In this document: piece by piece, positions 1 through 8,982 of the stretch
Position numbering within the stretch: the stretch's first letter is position 1
Layout of the letters: each line of letters begins with the position of its first letter
Source: Paenibacillus doosanensis
Lineage (GTDB): Bacteria; Bacillota; Bacilli; Paenibacillales; NBRC-103111
Assembly (NCBI RefSeq): GCF_025060755.1
Contig: NZ_JANYUY010000031.1
Coordinates: 1-62,427, forward strand
Direction of reading: 5' to 3'
Length of the DNA stretch: 62,427 nucleotides
Made by a program: the position numbers and the translations under genes
Notes under the pieces: generated by a model
What the model saw: only the letters and a program-made list of their open reading frames with translations
Told to the model about the DNA's origin: nothing
Databases searched by the model: none

Positions 1-63
1 TATTACTTTCGGGGGAGCCCCCGGATATTCACAGGAAATAGCTGCGCATCATTTCCTAAACAA

Positions 64-102
64 CAAAAAAATACCGTAAGATGTTTAAACCATCTTACGG
101 TA
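64..102 (-). terminator. Intrinsic terminator after the cupin gene
   Basis: A perfect 12-bp inverted repeat (72-83 with 91-102, arms TACCGTAAGATG / CATCTTACGGTA) with a 7-nt loop is followed on the minus strand by a run of seven U. It ends the minus-strand cupin transcript. Confidence 0.85.
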
Positions 103-137
103 CGAACAATTACTCCCATTTGTACGACATTCCGAGC

Positions 138-545
138 TTAAAGCTTGTTATATTCCTCGTCTGTTACGGGTTCCAGCCATTCCGGTTTGCCTGCCGTGAT
201 TGCGATGTGTTCAAACCAGCTGTCCTTTGCAGCACCGTGCCAATGTTTGACTCCATCATGGGTGACAATAACATCGCCGGCTTTTAAAAATTGAGCAGGC
301 TTGCCTTCTTCTTGATACCAGCCTTCGCCGCCGGTTACTAATAAAAGTTGAAATCCATCGCGATGAATATGCCAATTATTTCTGCATCCCGGTTCAAAGG
401 TCACATTCCCGACGCCAACATTCACTTTAGGATCGGCAATTAATGTTTTCAGATAACTTTGCCCGACAAAATATTGCGCAAATGCTTCATTTTTTTCGCC
501 CGCTGGGAAAATGACGCCATTTTTTACTTCTTCATGCTTTGCCAT
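138..545 (-). CDS. Cupin domain protein
   Basis: A 135-aa single-domain cupin. The metal-binding motif region is visible as NNWHIHRDGFQLLLVTGGEGWYQ, with H58 and H60 in cupin motif 1, and a second motif around GDVIVTHDGVKHWHG. Proteins of this size and type often sit beside carboxymuconolactone decarboxylase-like and aldo/keto reductase genes, as here. The substrate is unknown; a small-molecule dioxygenase, isomerase or sensor role is possible. It is the last gene of a minus-strand cluster, 26 bp after the aldo/keto reductase, and is followed by a strong terminator. Confidence 0.85.
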   Translation of the reverse strand: MAKHEEVKNGVIFPAGEKNEAFAQYFVGQSYLKTLIADPKVNVGVGNVTFEPGCRNNWHIHRDGFQLLLVTGGEGWYQEEGKPAQFLKAGDVIVTHDGVKHWHGAAKDSWFEHIAITAGKPEWLEPVTDEEYNKL

Positions 546-571
546 TTTTACGCCTCCAATAAATATCTGAT

Positions 572-1435
572 TTACTTTAATTTCCCGCCAAATACCGGAA
601 AGAAGCTGTGCTCGCCATAATTCTGGATGTGCTCTACCTTCTTCAAAGTCTCCATATCCGCATCGCTGATCACAAAATCAAGCTCCGCATTGATTCTCAT
701 ATGATCTGGATTTGCCGTCTTAGGAATGACTACAAGACCAAGCTGGATATCATAACGCAGGCAAAGCTGGGCAACAGATACGCCGTACTTATCGGCTATT
801 ACCTTAACCTCAGCATGATCAAGGACTGCGCCGTGTGCAATGGGCGAATAGGCTTCTACCAGGATGTCATTCTTCCGGCAGAACTCAATGAGCTCCAACG
901 GAGTATTGCTCACATGCGCCAAAATCTGATTTACCATAGGCTTGATCTCACAGCTTGCCAAAATATTCTCTATATCATCCTGAAGGAAGTTAGAAAGGCC
1001 GATTGCCTTTACTTTGCCTGCCATATAAGCATCCTCCATCGCTTTCCATACTTCCTTGTTTTCCTCGAAGTAACGGTTCTCCTCACGGAACTCCTTCCAA
1101 GGCTGCGGGCTGTGGATAATCAGAAGGTCAATGTAATCGAGTTCCATTTTTGCTAAAGACTCATTAATGGACTGCGTAACGGCTTCATAGGTCTTTAATT
1201 CTGCAGCAACCTTTGTCGTGATGAAAAGCTCTTCTCTTGCGATACCGCAAGAACGGATTCCTTCGCCTATACCGGCTTCATTCATATAAGCCTGAGCCGT
1301 ATCAATATGGCGATATCCGATAGATACCGCATCGCGCAATGCCTGTGCCGCCTGTTCATTGTCAAGCAGCCAGGTGCCAAGACCTAATTGGGGAATCTCT
1401 ACGCCATTCGATAATTTGTAAGTTTCGTTAAACAT
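572..1435 (-). CDS. Aldo/keto reductase
   Basis: A 287-aa AKR-superfamily NADPH-dependent oxidoreductase of normal length. The family tetrad can be followed: D in HIDTAQAY, Y in the same stretch, K in FITTKV and H in LLIIHSPQPW. The NADP-binding end shows VVIPKTANPDHMRIN. It belongs to the 2,5-diketo-gluconate reductase/YtbE-like AKR5 type that reduces small aldehydes and ketones. It lies 23 bp downstream of the carboxymuconolactone decarboxylase-like gene and 26 bp before the cupin, so the three form one transcription unit. Reactive-carbonyl detoxification is inferred from context. Confidence 0.9.
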   Translation of the reverse strand: MFNETYKLSNGVEIPQLGLGTWLLDNEQAAQALRDAVSIGYRHIDTAQAYMNEAGIGEGIRSCGIAREELFITTKVAAELKTYEAVTQSINESLAKMELDYIDLLIIHSPQPWKEFREENRYFEENKEVWKAMEDAYMAGKVKAIGLSNFLQDDIENILASCEIKPMVNQILAHVSNTPLELIEFCRKNDILVEAYSPIAHGAVLDHAEVKVIADKYGVSVAQLCLRYDIQLGLVVIPKTANPDHMRINAELDFVISDADMETLKKVEHIQNYGEHSFFPVFGGKLK

Positions 1436-1458
1436 GCTTTTGTCTCCTTTGCATTCAA

Positions 1459-2211
1459 CTACTCCGGAATGATTTCATTGACGCAGGCTAAAGCGTTTAA
1501 TGTTCTCGGAAAGCCCATATAAGGAAGACAATGAGTGAGGGCTGAGATCATGGTTTCCTTGTCATTGCCCACATTCAGGTTACCCTGTACATGTGCCTTC
1601 ACTTGACCTTCTGCGCCGCCAAGGCTGCTTACAATACAGAGAGTCAACAGCTCTCGCGTCTTTAAATCAAGACCGCCGCGGGTATAGAAATCGCCGAAGC
1701 AGAAGGCGGAAAGGTAATCTTGAATATGCTTTTGGTTGGACGGGGCATTCTCCCGCATTTTTGCAATGACATCCCCGAAAATCTCCACCTGCACGGCAAG
1801 CCCTTTGTCTAAACGATTATCTTCGTCCACCTGCTTCTGGCTTTCAAGCGGCAAGGTAATATTTCTGGCTTTGAAAACTTCATTGACCTCATTAATGGCG
1901 TTTAACGTTTTGGGGAAACCAAGGTATGGCGCACACTGGTAAACGGCTTCTTTGATTTCCACCGGTGTGAGTCCGACGTTCAGCGCGGCAAGAGTATGAG
2001 CTTTGAGCTGCGGTAAGGTTTGATTGGTTGCAAGCACCACGAGAGTAATAAGCTCGCGCTGTTTGTTATCCAGACTGCCTTGATAAAAAACTTCCCCAAA
2101 AATGAAGCGGCTCAGGATGTCCTGAAAATCAGGATCGGCAGCATAGGCCGCCGGCACTTCATCGCCGAAGAGTTGTTTGTACGTTTCTCGGCTCTTTTCA
2201 ATTCGATTCAT
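1459..2211 (-). CDS. Carboxymuconolactone decarboxylase family protein (double domain)
   Basis: A 250-aa protein with two tandem CMD/AhpD-fold domains: residues about 20-115 (ELITLVVLATNQTLPQLKAHTLAALNVG, ending YLGFPKTLNAI) and about 145-250 (ELLTLCIVSSLGGAEGQVKAHVQGNLNVG, ending YMGFPRTLNAL). The two halves are clear internal duplicates. The CxxC pair of AhpD-type peroxidases is missing, so thiol peroxidase activity is unlikely; gamma-carboxymuconolactone decarboxylase or an uncharacterised role remains possible. It heads the CMD-AKR-cupin operon. About 270 bp separate it from the upstream alcohol dehydrogenase. Confidence 0.88.
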   Translation of the reverse strand: MNRIEKSRETYKQLFGDEVPAAYAADPDFQDILSRFIFGEVFYQGSLDNKQRELITLVVLATNQTLPQLKAHTLAALNVGLTPVEIKEAVYQCAPYLGFPKTLNAINEVNEVFKARNITLPLESQKQVDEDNRLDKGLAVQVEIFGDVIAKMRENAPSNQKHIQDYLSAFCFGDFYTRGGLDLKTRELLTLCIVSSLGGAEGQVKAHVQGNLNVGNDKETMISALTHCLPYMGFPRTLNALACVNEIIPE

Positions 2212-2484
2212 AGTTAAGCCTCCTGCTTGTTTTTTGGCAGCTGAATGAGACCCATGCAGCTATACTAAGCCGCAGGATGGAGCCGTACATGCTCAGCATA
2301 ATCCCGGAGACTTCCGGAGCCAGCGCAACGAGATTAAACTGCGAATCCGGATCGATCCGTCATAGTATTATTCATTTAATTCCGCCCATATCCCGGCTTT
2401 TTAAGCAAAGTAACCATACGATTATTTCCAAGTGAAGAGGCACACCTGTGTAGGCGTGCCCTTCATATTTGTAAGGATTACAAT

Positions 2485-3534
2485 TTACTCATTCTCCATC
2501 GTGCTGATGTCGATTACAAATCGATACCGGACATCCGAAGCCAGCACGCGCTCCCAGGCTTCATCGATCTGCTTCGCGGAAATCACTTCGATCTCAGGAG
2601 CGATGTGGTGTTCTGCGCAGAAATCAAGCATTTCTTGCGTTTCGCGAATACCGCCGATCATCGAGCCAGCAAATGACCGACGATGACCGATAAGGGAGAA
2701 TACGTTGACGGACAACGGCTCCGCCGGCGCACCGACGTTGACCAATGTACCCTCCAGCGCCAAAAGCGAAAGGTAGGCGTTAATATCAATCTGCGCGCTC
2801 ACAGTATTCACGATGAGATCGAAAGAACCGGCCAACTTCTTAAACGTCTCAGGATCGCTTGTGGCATAATAATGGTCTGCACCAAGCCGCAAACCGTCTT
2901 CTTTTTTCTTCAATGACTGTGATAAAACCGTAACCTCCGCCCCCATGGCATGAGCAAGCTTCACAGCCATATGTCCAAGACCGCCAAGCCCGACAACAGC
3001 TACCTTCTTGCCAGGGGCGGCTCCCCAATGACGCAGTGGCGAATAGGTTGTGATACCGGCACACAAGAGCGGTGCGGCAGCATCAAGCTCCATCCCGTCA
3101 GGAATTGTAACCACGAAGTCTTCGGTTACGACGATATGGGTGGAATATCCCCCTTGCGTATATTGCCCGTACCGATCGATGGCTGCATAGGTGCCCGTAT
3201 TGCCGCTAAGACAATACTGCTCCTCTCCCTTATGGCAGTTAACGCACTCGCCGCAGGAATCGACCATGCAGCCTACCCCTACCCGGTCGCCGATGGCATG
3301 CTTGGTGACTTTCGAACCAACCTGGGTGACGATACCTGCAATCTCGTGGCCTGGAACGAGCGGATAGTTCACTGGTCCCCACTCGCCGCGAGCCGTGTGA
3401 ATATCGGAGTGGCAAATGCCTGCGTACTTTATCTCAATGAGGACATCATGCGGCTGAAGGTCCCTACGCTCGATTGTGGTAAGTTTAAACGGGCCTTCCG
3501 GACTGAATGCAGCTCGCGCATGAGCAGTAATCAT
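2485..3534 (-). CDS. Zinc-dependent NAD(P) alcohol dehydrogenase
   Basis: A 349-aa medium-chain alcohol dehydrogenase of the cinnamyl-alcohol/YahK class. The catalytic zinc ligands are seen in GICHSDIH and GHEIAG, and the structural zinc site in [21 protein letters not shown] (four Cys). The nucleotide-binding Rossmann turn is [20 protein letters not shown]. It probably reduces aldehydes to alcohols with NADPH. The start follows AGGAGGTTAT. It is transcribed in the same direction as the CMD-AKR-cupin cluster but with its own upstream region, which carries a long-spaced inverted repeat. Co-occurrence suggests an aldehyde/electrophile response. Confidence 0.92.
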   Translation of the reverse strand: MITAHARAAFSPEGPFKLTTIERRDLQPHDVLIEIKYAGICHSDIHTARGEWGPVNYPLVPGHEIAGIVTQVGSKVTKHAIGDRVGVGCMVDSCGECVNCHKGEEQYCLSGNTGTYAAIDRYGQYTQGGYSTHIVVTEDFVVTIPDGMELDAAAPLLCAGITTYSPLRHWGAAPGKKVAVVGLGGLGHMAVKLAHAMGAEVTVLSQSLKKKEDGLRLGADHYYATSDPETFKKLAGSFDLIVNTVSAQIDINAYLSLLALEGTLVNVGAPAEPLSVNVFSLIGHRRSFAGSMIGGIRETQEMLDFCAEHHIAPEIEVISAKQIDEAWERVLASDVRYRFVIDISTMENE

Positions 3535-3943
3535 ATATATAACCTCCTATTAATTCCGAAAAATAATCAACACCTGTTAATAATTATAGATTAATTCATG
3601 ATACTATCAATGGTTAAAAGAGAGTGATTCGTTGATTATTAAACAATTTAGTACAAACTGTTTATTATTTTCGGAAGGTTCCTTTGGGATTTTATAGTGA
3701 TCCAATCGAATCATAATTGGATTCTGTATAGCTTATCGTCACTCTGCTGCGGAGTACCGATAGACTCCGTTGCTTGCTCGGGTGTTCTGGGAGCACTTGA
3801 TCACCGTACAGGCACTTGATTCAATCTGAAAGCCATGTCCGGTTGCTGAATTCGCGGCCGCGCAACACAACCTTGTTAGTATAAACCTCAACGAACAAGC
3901 CTTGCACAGCATCTTTCCTTACATTCTCGTACTTGGTAATTCA
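3535..3943. other. Intergenic region, MFS stop to adh start
   Basis: About 410 bp without a gene. It contains the inverted repeat listed at 3562-3640 and the AT-rich promoter region of the alcohol dehydrogenase. The rest (about 3700-3943) shows no convincing reading frame or RNA structure; a NotI-like GCGGCCGC stretch near 3855 is the only conspicuous local feature. Confidence 0.5.
3562..3640. promoter_or_regulatory. Spaced inverted repeat upstream of adh
   Basis: AATAATCAAC at 3562-3571 and its exact reverse complement GTTGATTATT at 3631-3640 flank the alcohol dehydrogenase promoter region with 59 bp between them. The core TAATCAAC recurs in the two related elements at 5488-5608 and 10008-10126, suggesting a shared DNA-binding regulator. 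No regulator gene is adjacent. Confidence 0.4.
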
Positions 3944-5113
3944 TCACGAGACCGATTGTTGAGCAGGGGTAAGCATGTAATGTCTTAGTAAAATGACGGC
4001 CGTGCTTAATATCAACGAAAGTAATCCCGCGATTACGACGTATTGCGTACCCATCGCTGAAATAAATAGCCCGCCTACGGCCGTACCCAAGGTTGTCCCT
4101 ACATTAGCTGATGTTAAAAACAAGCCGTTAGCGAAATCAGGCGCTTCCGGAGCTGCGGACATCATTAAATATTGATTGATATTGCCTCCAATACCCGCTA
4201 CGATCCCCCAGATTAAAGTCATGACGGCGACCGGGACGCTAAGCTTTCCAAAGAAGAACAACATGATGTACACGGCTCCCAATACAAATGGAAGAGCTGC
4301 GACGGATCTGACAGCATGGTTCGTAAGCAGCCTGCCTGCGACCACATTACCGATAATATTGGCTCCACCGTACATGAATAACATGAAACTGATCGAATTT
4401 GAAGACATATTTGTCACTGTTTTCAAATACTCCGCAAGATAACTATAAACTCCAAAAACGGATGAATTCAATAAAATGACGGCCGCTATGGAAACCCAAG
4501 TGATTGCTTTTTTTAATACGGACAGTTGAGCCCCATAAGACTGCCTGCCCTTTACAGGCATAGAGGGTATAAATAGCAATGTAGCCAAGAATACAAGGAT
4601 ATTGACAACAGCAAAGAATATCATTGCCACTTCTAAAGAAGCCGCACTGGCAAGAAAACTGGCGATGGGTACACCGATGACCATGCCGGCCGATACGCCA
4701 ATAAAAACTTTGGAAACTGCTTTAGGAGCTTCTTCCTCGCTGACCGAGTCGGCAGCTACGGTTAACGCCAATGAACAATATACGGGATGAAAAAAGGCCG
4801 GTATGACGCGAGCAATTAAGGCAACGGCAAAGTTTGACGCAAAAATGGAAACCACGTTTCCAACTACGAAAACGCCAAGTACGAGTAGCATGACCTTCTT
4901 CCGGTTGATTCCCGAAAACAATAACGGCATGGTTGGACCAGACACGGCTACAGCTATGGCAAACAGACTCACCAGCCACCCCGCCCGGGAGATACTTACG
5001 TTATAGTGTTCCGCAATGGAAGGCAATATCCCGATCACCCCCATCTCGGTATTTAAAATACCGAAAATGCCGACAGACAATATAAAAATAAGCAAATGGT
5101 TTCGGTTTTGCAA
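3944..5113 (-). CDS. MFS transporter (DHA1/arabinose-efflux type)
   Basis: A 389-aa major facilitator with about 12 hydrophobic segments. The N-terminus reads NTEMGVIGILPSIAEHYNVSISRAGWLVSLFAIAVAVSGP, the typical YdhP/AraJ-like DHA1 helix 1-2 layout, and the helix 2-3 loop is SGINRKKVMLLVLG. These proteins export drugs, sugars or small metabolites by proton antiport; the substrate here cannot be told. It lies just downstream of the decayed RibD-like remnant and upstream of the alcohol dehydrogenase, all on the minus strand. Confidence 0.9.
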   Translation of the reverse strand: MQNRNHLLIFILSVGIFGILNTEMGVIGILPSIAEHYNVSISRAGWLVSLFAIAVAVSGPTMPLLFSGINRKKVMLLVLGVFVVGNVVSIFASNFAVALIARVIPAFFHPVYCSLALTVAADSVSEEEAPKAVSKVFIGVSAGMVIGVPIASFLASAASLEVAMIFFAVVNILVFLATLLFIPSMPVKGRQSYGAQLSVLKKAITWVSIAAVILLNSSVFGVYSYLAEYLKTVTNMSSNSISFMLFMYGGANIIGNVVAGRLLTNHAVRSVAALPFVLGAVYIMLFFFGKLSVPVAVMTLIWGIVAGIGGNINQYLMMSAAPEAPDFANGLFLTSANVGTTLGTAVGGLFISAMGTQYVVIAGLLSLILSTAVILLRHYMLTPAQQSVS

Positions 5114-5229
5114 ACTTATAGCTCCCTCTTCGGATAATTATGAATCCTGTTTCAAGTTTCAAGATATGCCTATTTTTTGAAGGTGAGCCAAGTAAGCGTC
5201 GGATACTTGCTCGCGGGATGTCTTCGTGT

Positions 5230-5431
5230 TGCAAACTTAATGTATGCCCTAATGTAAAGTGTTCCTCCATGGTGACTCTGCCGCACATCCAAGCTTTCGC
5301 CTCATAATGCTCATGAATTTTTTTCGTATATATCTGTGAAGTCGGCGTCTCGCTCTACTTTCAAAAAATTCCCGGCGATTTTCCCCATCCAATGAAGTTG
5401 CCATGTGGCAAACAATATAGGGCCTCTCCAT
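5230..5431 (-). pseudogene. Decayed RibD/DHFR-family reductase fragment
   Basis: Starting at the ATG at 5431, behind an AAAGGAGC ribosome binding site, the sequence encodes MERPYIVCHMATSLDG, the signature N-terminus of RibD C-terminal/DHFR-like reductases. The frame then breaks. Shifting by one base at the GGGGAAAA run gives KIAGNFLKVERDADFTDIYEK, and a second shift at a run of seven A restores IHEHYEAKAWMCGRVTMEEHFT, another family signature. After about 65 residues the similarity stops and the adjoining sequence runs into the MFS gene. Two frameshifts plus loss of the rest (the family is about 200-230 aa) mark it as a remnant. Confidence 0.75.
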
Positions 5432-5487
5432 ACTTGCAGCTCCTTTGCGCAATAATGTATTTCTTATCAAGCACCGGCTTCATGTAA

Positions 5488-5608
5488 ATGAACATTGATT
5501 GTTTAATCAACTCACGATTATAATTCTAAACAGAATCCCAATGCTTGCAATAATTAATTACCCACGATGTGTGGATTAATCAACAATAAATCCATAATTG
5601 CCGATTAT
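5488..5608. repeat. Upstream element, copy A
   Basis: This about 120-bp segment lies 57 bp upstream of the decayed reductase start and is roughly 80% identical by eye to 10008-10126, which lies 51 bp upstream of an aldo/keto reductase start. Shared blocks include ATCAACTCACG, TCTAAACAGAATC, ATGCTTGCAATAAT, TGTGGATTAATCAACAA and CGATTAT. The motif TAATCAAC occurs twice. It looks like a duplicated promoter/operator serving two oxidoreductase genes. Confidence 0.6.
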
Positions 5609-5623
5609 CTAACAAATAGCGAA

Positions 5624-5666
5624 CTGCACCCTAATTGTTAGACACAAGCTAACAATTGGGGTGCAG
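5624..5666. repeat. 18-bp near-perfect inverted repeat resembling fused IS ends
   Basis: Arms 5624-5641 and 5649-5666 (CTGCACCCTAATTGTTAG / CTAACAATTGGGGTGCAG) pair with one mismatch around a 7-nt loop and are followed on the plus strand by TTTTT. No plus-strand gene lies upstream. From memory the arms resemble terminal inverted repeats of IS3-family elements of Bacillales, so this may be a relic with the transposase deleted that now acts as a terminator. The IS assignment is inference. Confidence 0.45.
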
Positions 5667-5735
5667 TTTTTCGGCCATAACAATAGCCACAAACGCTGGC
5701 GCAAACAGAATGGGAAATCTCTAAACCATCAGCCG

Positions 5736-7274
5736 TTATTCTGTCTGTTGTGCTTCTTTTGTTACCAAGCGCTCTACTGCTCTACGAAACTCCAGTTCCC
5801 TCTTCTTGCTTTTTCGCAATTCTTCTCTAAGTGATCTCATTAAAGAAACACACATCAGTGCCATAATAATGGAAAACGGAAGCGCGGTAACAATCGAAGC
5901 CGTTTGCAATGCATTAAGCCCCTGGCTCAGCAGCAGGACGAGGGCGATCGCCGATTGTGTTAGCCCCCATGTAATTTTAATTTTCCTAGACGGGTCCAGA
6001 CTTCCGTTGGAAGAGAACATGCCCAACACATAGGTCGCTGAATCTGCCGAGGTGACAAAGAATGTAATAATGAGCAGAAGCGAAAGCATTGCAAGCATTT
6101 TACCGAAGGGCAAGTGGCTTAAAGCAGTAAATAAAGCGGCGGTCATATCCTTACTCACAGCTTCCGACAGCTGGATTCCCTCCATGATCTGCTCATGCAA
6201 ACCTGTTCCTCCGAATACCGAAAACCAGACGAAGCTGAAGAGACTCGGTATGAAAAGAACGCCCAGTACAAATTCCTTGATCGTTCTTCCTTTCGAAACT
6301 CTTGCAATGAACATACCGACAAAAGGCGCCCAGGCAATCCACCACGCCCAGTAGAACAGCGTCCAATTGCTAACCCATGTCCCTTGAGTGAATGGCGTAA
6401 GCCTCAAGCTCATTTGAATTAAATTTTGCAAATAGCCGCCTACGGTTAGCGTAAAGGTATCCAGCAGAAATGATGTAGGTCCAAGAATGAACGTACATAC
6501 CAGAAGCCCCAGCGCTAGAATCAGGTTAGCGTTACTCAGTAGCTTTATTCCTTTATCCAGTCCGGTAGTGGCAGAGAGCAAATATAGCAAAGTCAACACA
6601 ATCAATATGACGATTTGGACACTGACATGATTCGAGATGCCTAATATAAATTGAAATCCTCCATTAATTTGCAGCGTTCCAAGCCCGAGTGAAGTGGCTA
6701 CGCCAAAGGAAGTAGCAATAATAGCCAGTATATCGATTAATTTTCCTAACGTCCCATTAACTCTCTCCCCAATTAGCGGGAATAAAGTTTGGCTTATGAG
6801 ACCCGAACGTTTTTTTCTAAATTGAAAATAAGCAAGAGTCACTCCCACAACCGAATAGATGGCCCAAGGATGAAGTCCCCAATGAAAAAACGCGTATTGC
6901 ATAGCGAGCCTTGCCGACTCAACAGACTGACTTTCCGCACCTTGCGGCGGTGTCGTATAATGGGAAAGCGGCTCGGCTACGCCCCAGAAGACCAGCCCGA
7001 TTCCCATTCCAGCGCTGAACAGCATGGCGAACCAGCTCAGATCGGAAAATTCCGGTTCATCCTCATCATGGCCCAACCGAATCTGTCCATATTTGCTAAA
7101 GGCCAAGTAAACTACAAAGATTAAAAAACCGAAGGTCACAAATAAATAAAACCATCCGAAGTTGCTTGTTGTAAAAGCCAGAAATTGATCTGCCTGTTTG
7201 ACCAAACCTTCCGGATTCATCATGCCCCATAATACGAACGCGGCAATGATAAGGATAGAGACGATAAAAACCAT
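5736..7274 (-). CDS. BCCT family betaine/choline/carnitine transporter
   Basis: A 512-aa, roughly 12-helix transporter of the BCCT family, usually Na+- or H+-coupled uptake of glycine betaine or related quaternary ammonium osmolytes. Family hallmarks are visible: FSAGMGIGLVFWGVAEPL, the HWGLHPWAIY stretch, and the signature WAWWIAWAPFVGMFIARVSKGRTIKEF. The closest Bacillus analogue in architecture is OpuD. The N-terminus is slightly shorter than usual but the hydrophobic first helix is present. It is divergent from the mechanosensitive channel gene, and the pairing of an osmolyte importer with an osmotic release valve makes an osmotic-stress theme plausible. Confidence 0.93.
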   Translation of the reverse strand: MVFIVSILIIAAFVLWGMMNPEGLVKQADQFLAFTTSNFGWFYLFVTFGFLIFVVYLAFSKYGQIRLGHDEDEPEFSDLSWFAMLFSAGMGIGLVFWGVAEPLSHYTTPPQGAESQSVESARLAMQYAFFHWGLHPWAIYSVVGVTLAYFQFRKKRSGLISQTLFPLIGERVNGTLGKLIDILAIIATSFGVATSLGLGTLQINGGFQFILGISNHVSVQIVILIVLTLLYLLSATTGLDKGIKLLSNANLILALGLLVCTFILGPTSFLLDTFTLTVGGYLQNLIQMSLRLTPFTQGTWVSNWTLFYWAWWIAWAPFVGMFIARVSKGRTIKEFVLGVLFIPSLFSFVWFSVFGGTGLHEQIMEGIQLSEAVSKDMTAALFTALSHLPFGKMLAMLSLLLIITFFVTSADSATYVLGMFSSNGSLDPSRKIKITWGLTQSAIALVLLLSQGLNALQTASIVTALPFSIIMALMCVSLMRSLREELRKSKKRELEFRRAVERLVTKEAQQTE

Positions 7275-7465
7275 AGTATCCTCCGTTAAAGAAGCTTCGC
7301 GCTTGTTTCGTTACATTTTTTCCTGCGGTCTTCCGAAATATTCAAGCAAAAGCAACATATCCCTCAGCTAAAACGACATTATGTTGTTATTCGCAGACAT
7401 TATTCCTGCGGTTAGGAGGACAAGCTTATCTGAATAAAGCTTCTGCAGTGTCAGGCTTGTAATCA

Positions 7466-7494
7466 TTGACGGGTTTGGACCGTTCAGGTAAGAT
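7466..7494 (+). promoter_or_regulatory. Sigma-A-like promoter of the mechanosensitive channel gene
   Basis: TTGACG at 7466-7471 and TAAGAT at 7489-7494 are 17 bp apart. Transcription would start near 7501, about 60 bp before the start codon. Confidence 0.5.
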
Positions 7495-7508
7495 AGTAGG
7501 TAATAAAC

Positions 7509-7548
7509 TCCCACTTGTGCGTATTACAAGGGGGACTTTTTATTTTTC
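7509..7548 (+). terminator. Terminator-like hairpin in the mechanosensitive channel leader
   Basis: CCCACTTGT and ACAAGGGGG form an 8-bp stem with one A.G mismatch and a 7-nt loop, followed by CTTTTTATTTTT. It falls between the predicted start site (about 7501) and the AGGAGG ribosome binding site, so it may act as an early attenuator. Confidence 0.45.
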
Positions 7549-7559
7549 AGGAGGCGATT

Positions 7560-8822
7560 ATGGAATATATTACAAAGTTACTTGAGAGTATGGGTTTCCA
7601 TGGAGCTGCAACTGTTTATCTTGCCGATGCAATATTGATCGCTGGGATCGCTTTGCTTTGTATCTTTGCCAATTATGTTACGAAGGGAATTGTACTGAAG
7701 CTTGTTACTGCGTATATACGAAACCACAGTCGGACGACTTGGAATCATTACATTCTAGAACATAAAATCATTCAGAGGCTCTCTCATCTTGTACCGGCCA
7801 TCATTATTTACTATTTCTCTTTTTCGTTCCCGCTCTATACGTACTTAATCGCGAAGGGCGTCTTCGTCTATATGATCATCGTGATGATGTTCGTGCTGGA
7901 TGCGCTGCTGAATGCCATCAACGATATCTATATTACCTATGAAATATCCAAGACCCGGCCCATTCGCGGCTATATACAGGTCGTTAAGATCTTTTTATTT
8001 ACGATCGGCGGCATTCTGGTCATCTCCAATTTAATCGGTCAAAGTCCTCTGATCTTGCTGAGCGGCATCGGCGCTTTATCGGCTGTTCTGCTGTTAATTT
8101 TCAAGGATTCCTTGTTGGGGCTGGTTGCCGGCGTCCAGTTGACGGCCAATGACATGGTCCGGGTTGGCGATTGGATCGAGATGACTAAGTACGGGGCTGA
8201 CGGTGACGTGATTGATATTTCCTTAAATACCGTCAAGGTACAAAACTGGGATAAAACCATTACTACGATTCCGACGTACGCCCTAATCTCGGACTCGTTC
8301 AAAAATTGGCGGGGCATGCAAAACTCCGGCGGCCGCCGGATTAAACGCGCAGTTTATATCGATGTAAGCAGCATAGCTTTCTGCACACCGGAAATGATTG
8401 AGAAGTTTAGAAAAATTCATTTTCTGAATGAGTACATTGCTCGTAAAGAAGCAGAAATCGATCAATACAACCAGGAAAACGGTATTGATCGTTCCGTAAG
8501 AGTGAATGGCCGTGCGATGACGAATATAGGCGTATTCCGGGCATATATCCAGAGCTATATAGAGCACCACCCCAACATCCATGAGGGAATGACTCGTATG
8601 ATCCGGCAGTTGGCTCCAGAGGAGACAGGAATCCCTTTGGAAGTTTACGCTTTTACCAATGACATCAACTGGGCTGTATATGAGGGCATACAATCTGATA
8701 TTTTCGATCATATTCTTGCGGTCGCGCCGGATTTTGGTCTACGGATCTTCCAGAACCCGACCGGCCATGATTTGAAAAGCATGGTACAGGATGAATCCGA
8801 AAAAATGCTGTTACGAGGATAG
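7560..8822 (+). CDS. Mechanosensitive ion channel family protein (MscS/YbdG-like)
   Basis: A 420-aa MscS-superfamily membrane protein. Start ATG 7560 is preferred because AGGAGG lies 6 nt upstream; a longer frame from 7515 has no such site. Several N-terminal helices (about residues 15-190) precede the pore-lining helix and beta domain: SGIGALSAVLLLIFKDSLLGLVAGVQLTANDMVRVGDWIEM, then the beta-rich DGDVIDISLNTVKVQNWDKTITTIPTYALISDSFKNW. The long C-terminal cytosolic domain and the NWRGM motif match the YbdG/MscM-like miniconductance group rather than small MscS. It should open under membrane tension on osmotic downshift. Divergent from the BCCT gene. Confidence 0.92.
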   Translation: MEYITKLLESMGFHGAATVYLADAILIAGIALLCIFANYVTKGIVLKLVTAYIRNHSRTTWNHYILEHKIIQRLSHLVPAIIIYYFSFSFPLYTYLIAKGVFVYMIIVMMFVLDALLNAINDIYITYEISKTRPIRGYIQVVKIFLFTIGGILVISNLIGQSPLILLSGIGALSAVLLLIFKDSLLGLVAGVQLTANDMVRVGDWIEMTKYGADGDVIDISLNTVKVQNWDKTITTIPTYALISDSFKNWRGMQNSGGRRIKRAVYIDVSSIAFCTPEMIEKFRKIHFLNEYIARKEAEIDQYNQENGIDRSVRVNGRAMTNIGVFRAYIQSYIEHHPNIHEGMTRMIRQLAPEETGIPLEVYAFTNDINWAVYEGIQSDIFDHILAVAPDFGLRIFQNPTGHDLKSMVQDESEKMLLRG

Positions 8823-8863
8823 CCTATCTGAACGTATCGTTATTAAGACATAGATGATGCCAA

Positions 8864-8901
8864 AAGAGCCGTTCGAGCTTATACATAAACGAACGGCTCT
8901 T
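8864..8901. terminator. Bidirectional terminator between convergent genes
   Basis: A perfect 12-bp stem (AAGAGCCGTTCG 8864-8875 with CGAACGGCTCTT 8890-8901) separates the plus-strand channel gene and the convergent minus-strand aldo/keto reductase. The flanking T/A stretches are short in both directions. Confidence 0.75.
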
Positions 8902-8982
8902 GCTTTATTCTTCCGGCCACATTCCCAATGAGTGATGGCGGCGATCATGGTTTCACAGGCACATCACCTTCCTTAGGCGGAA

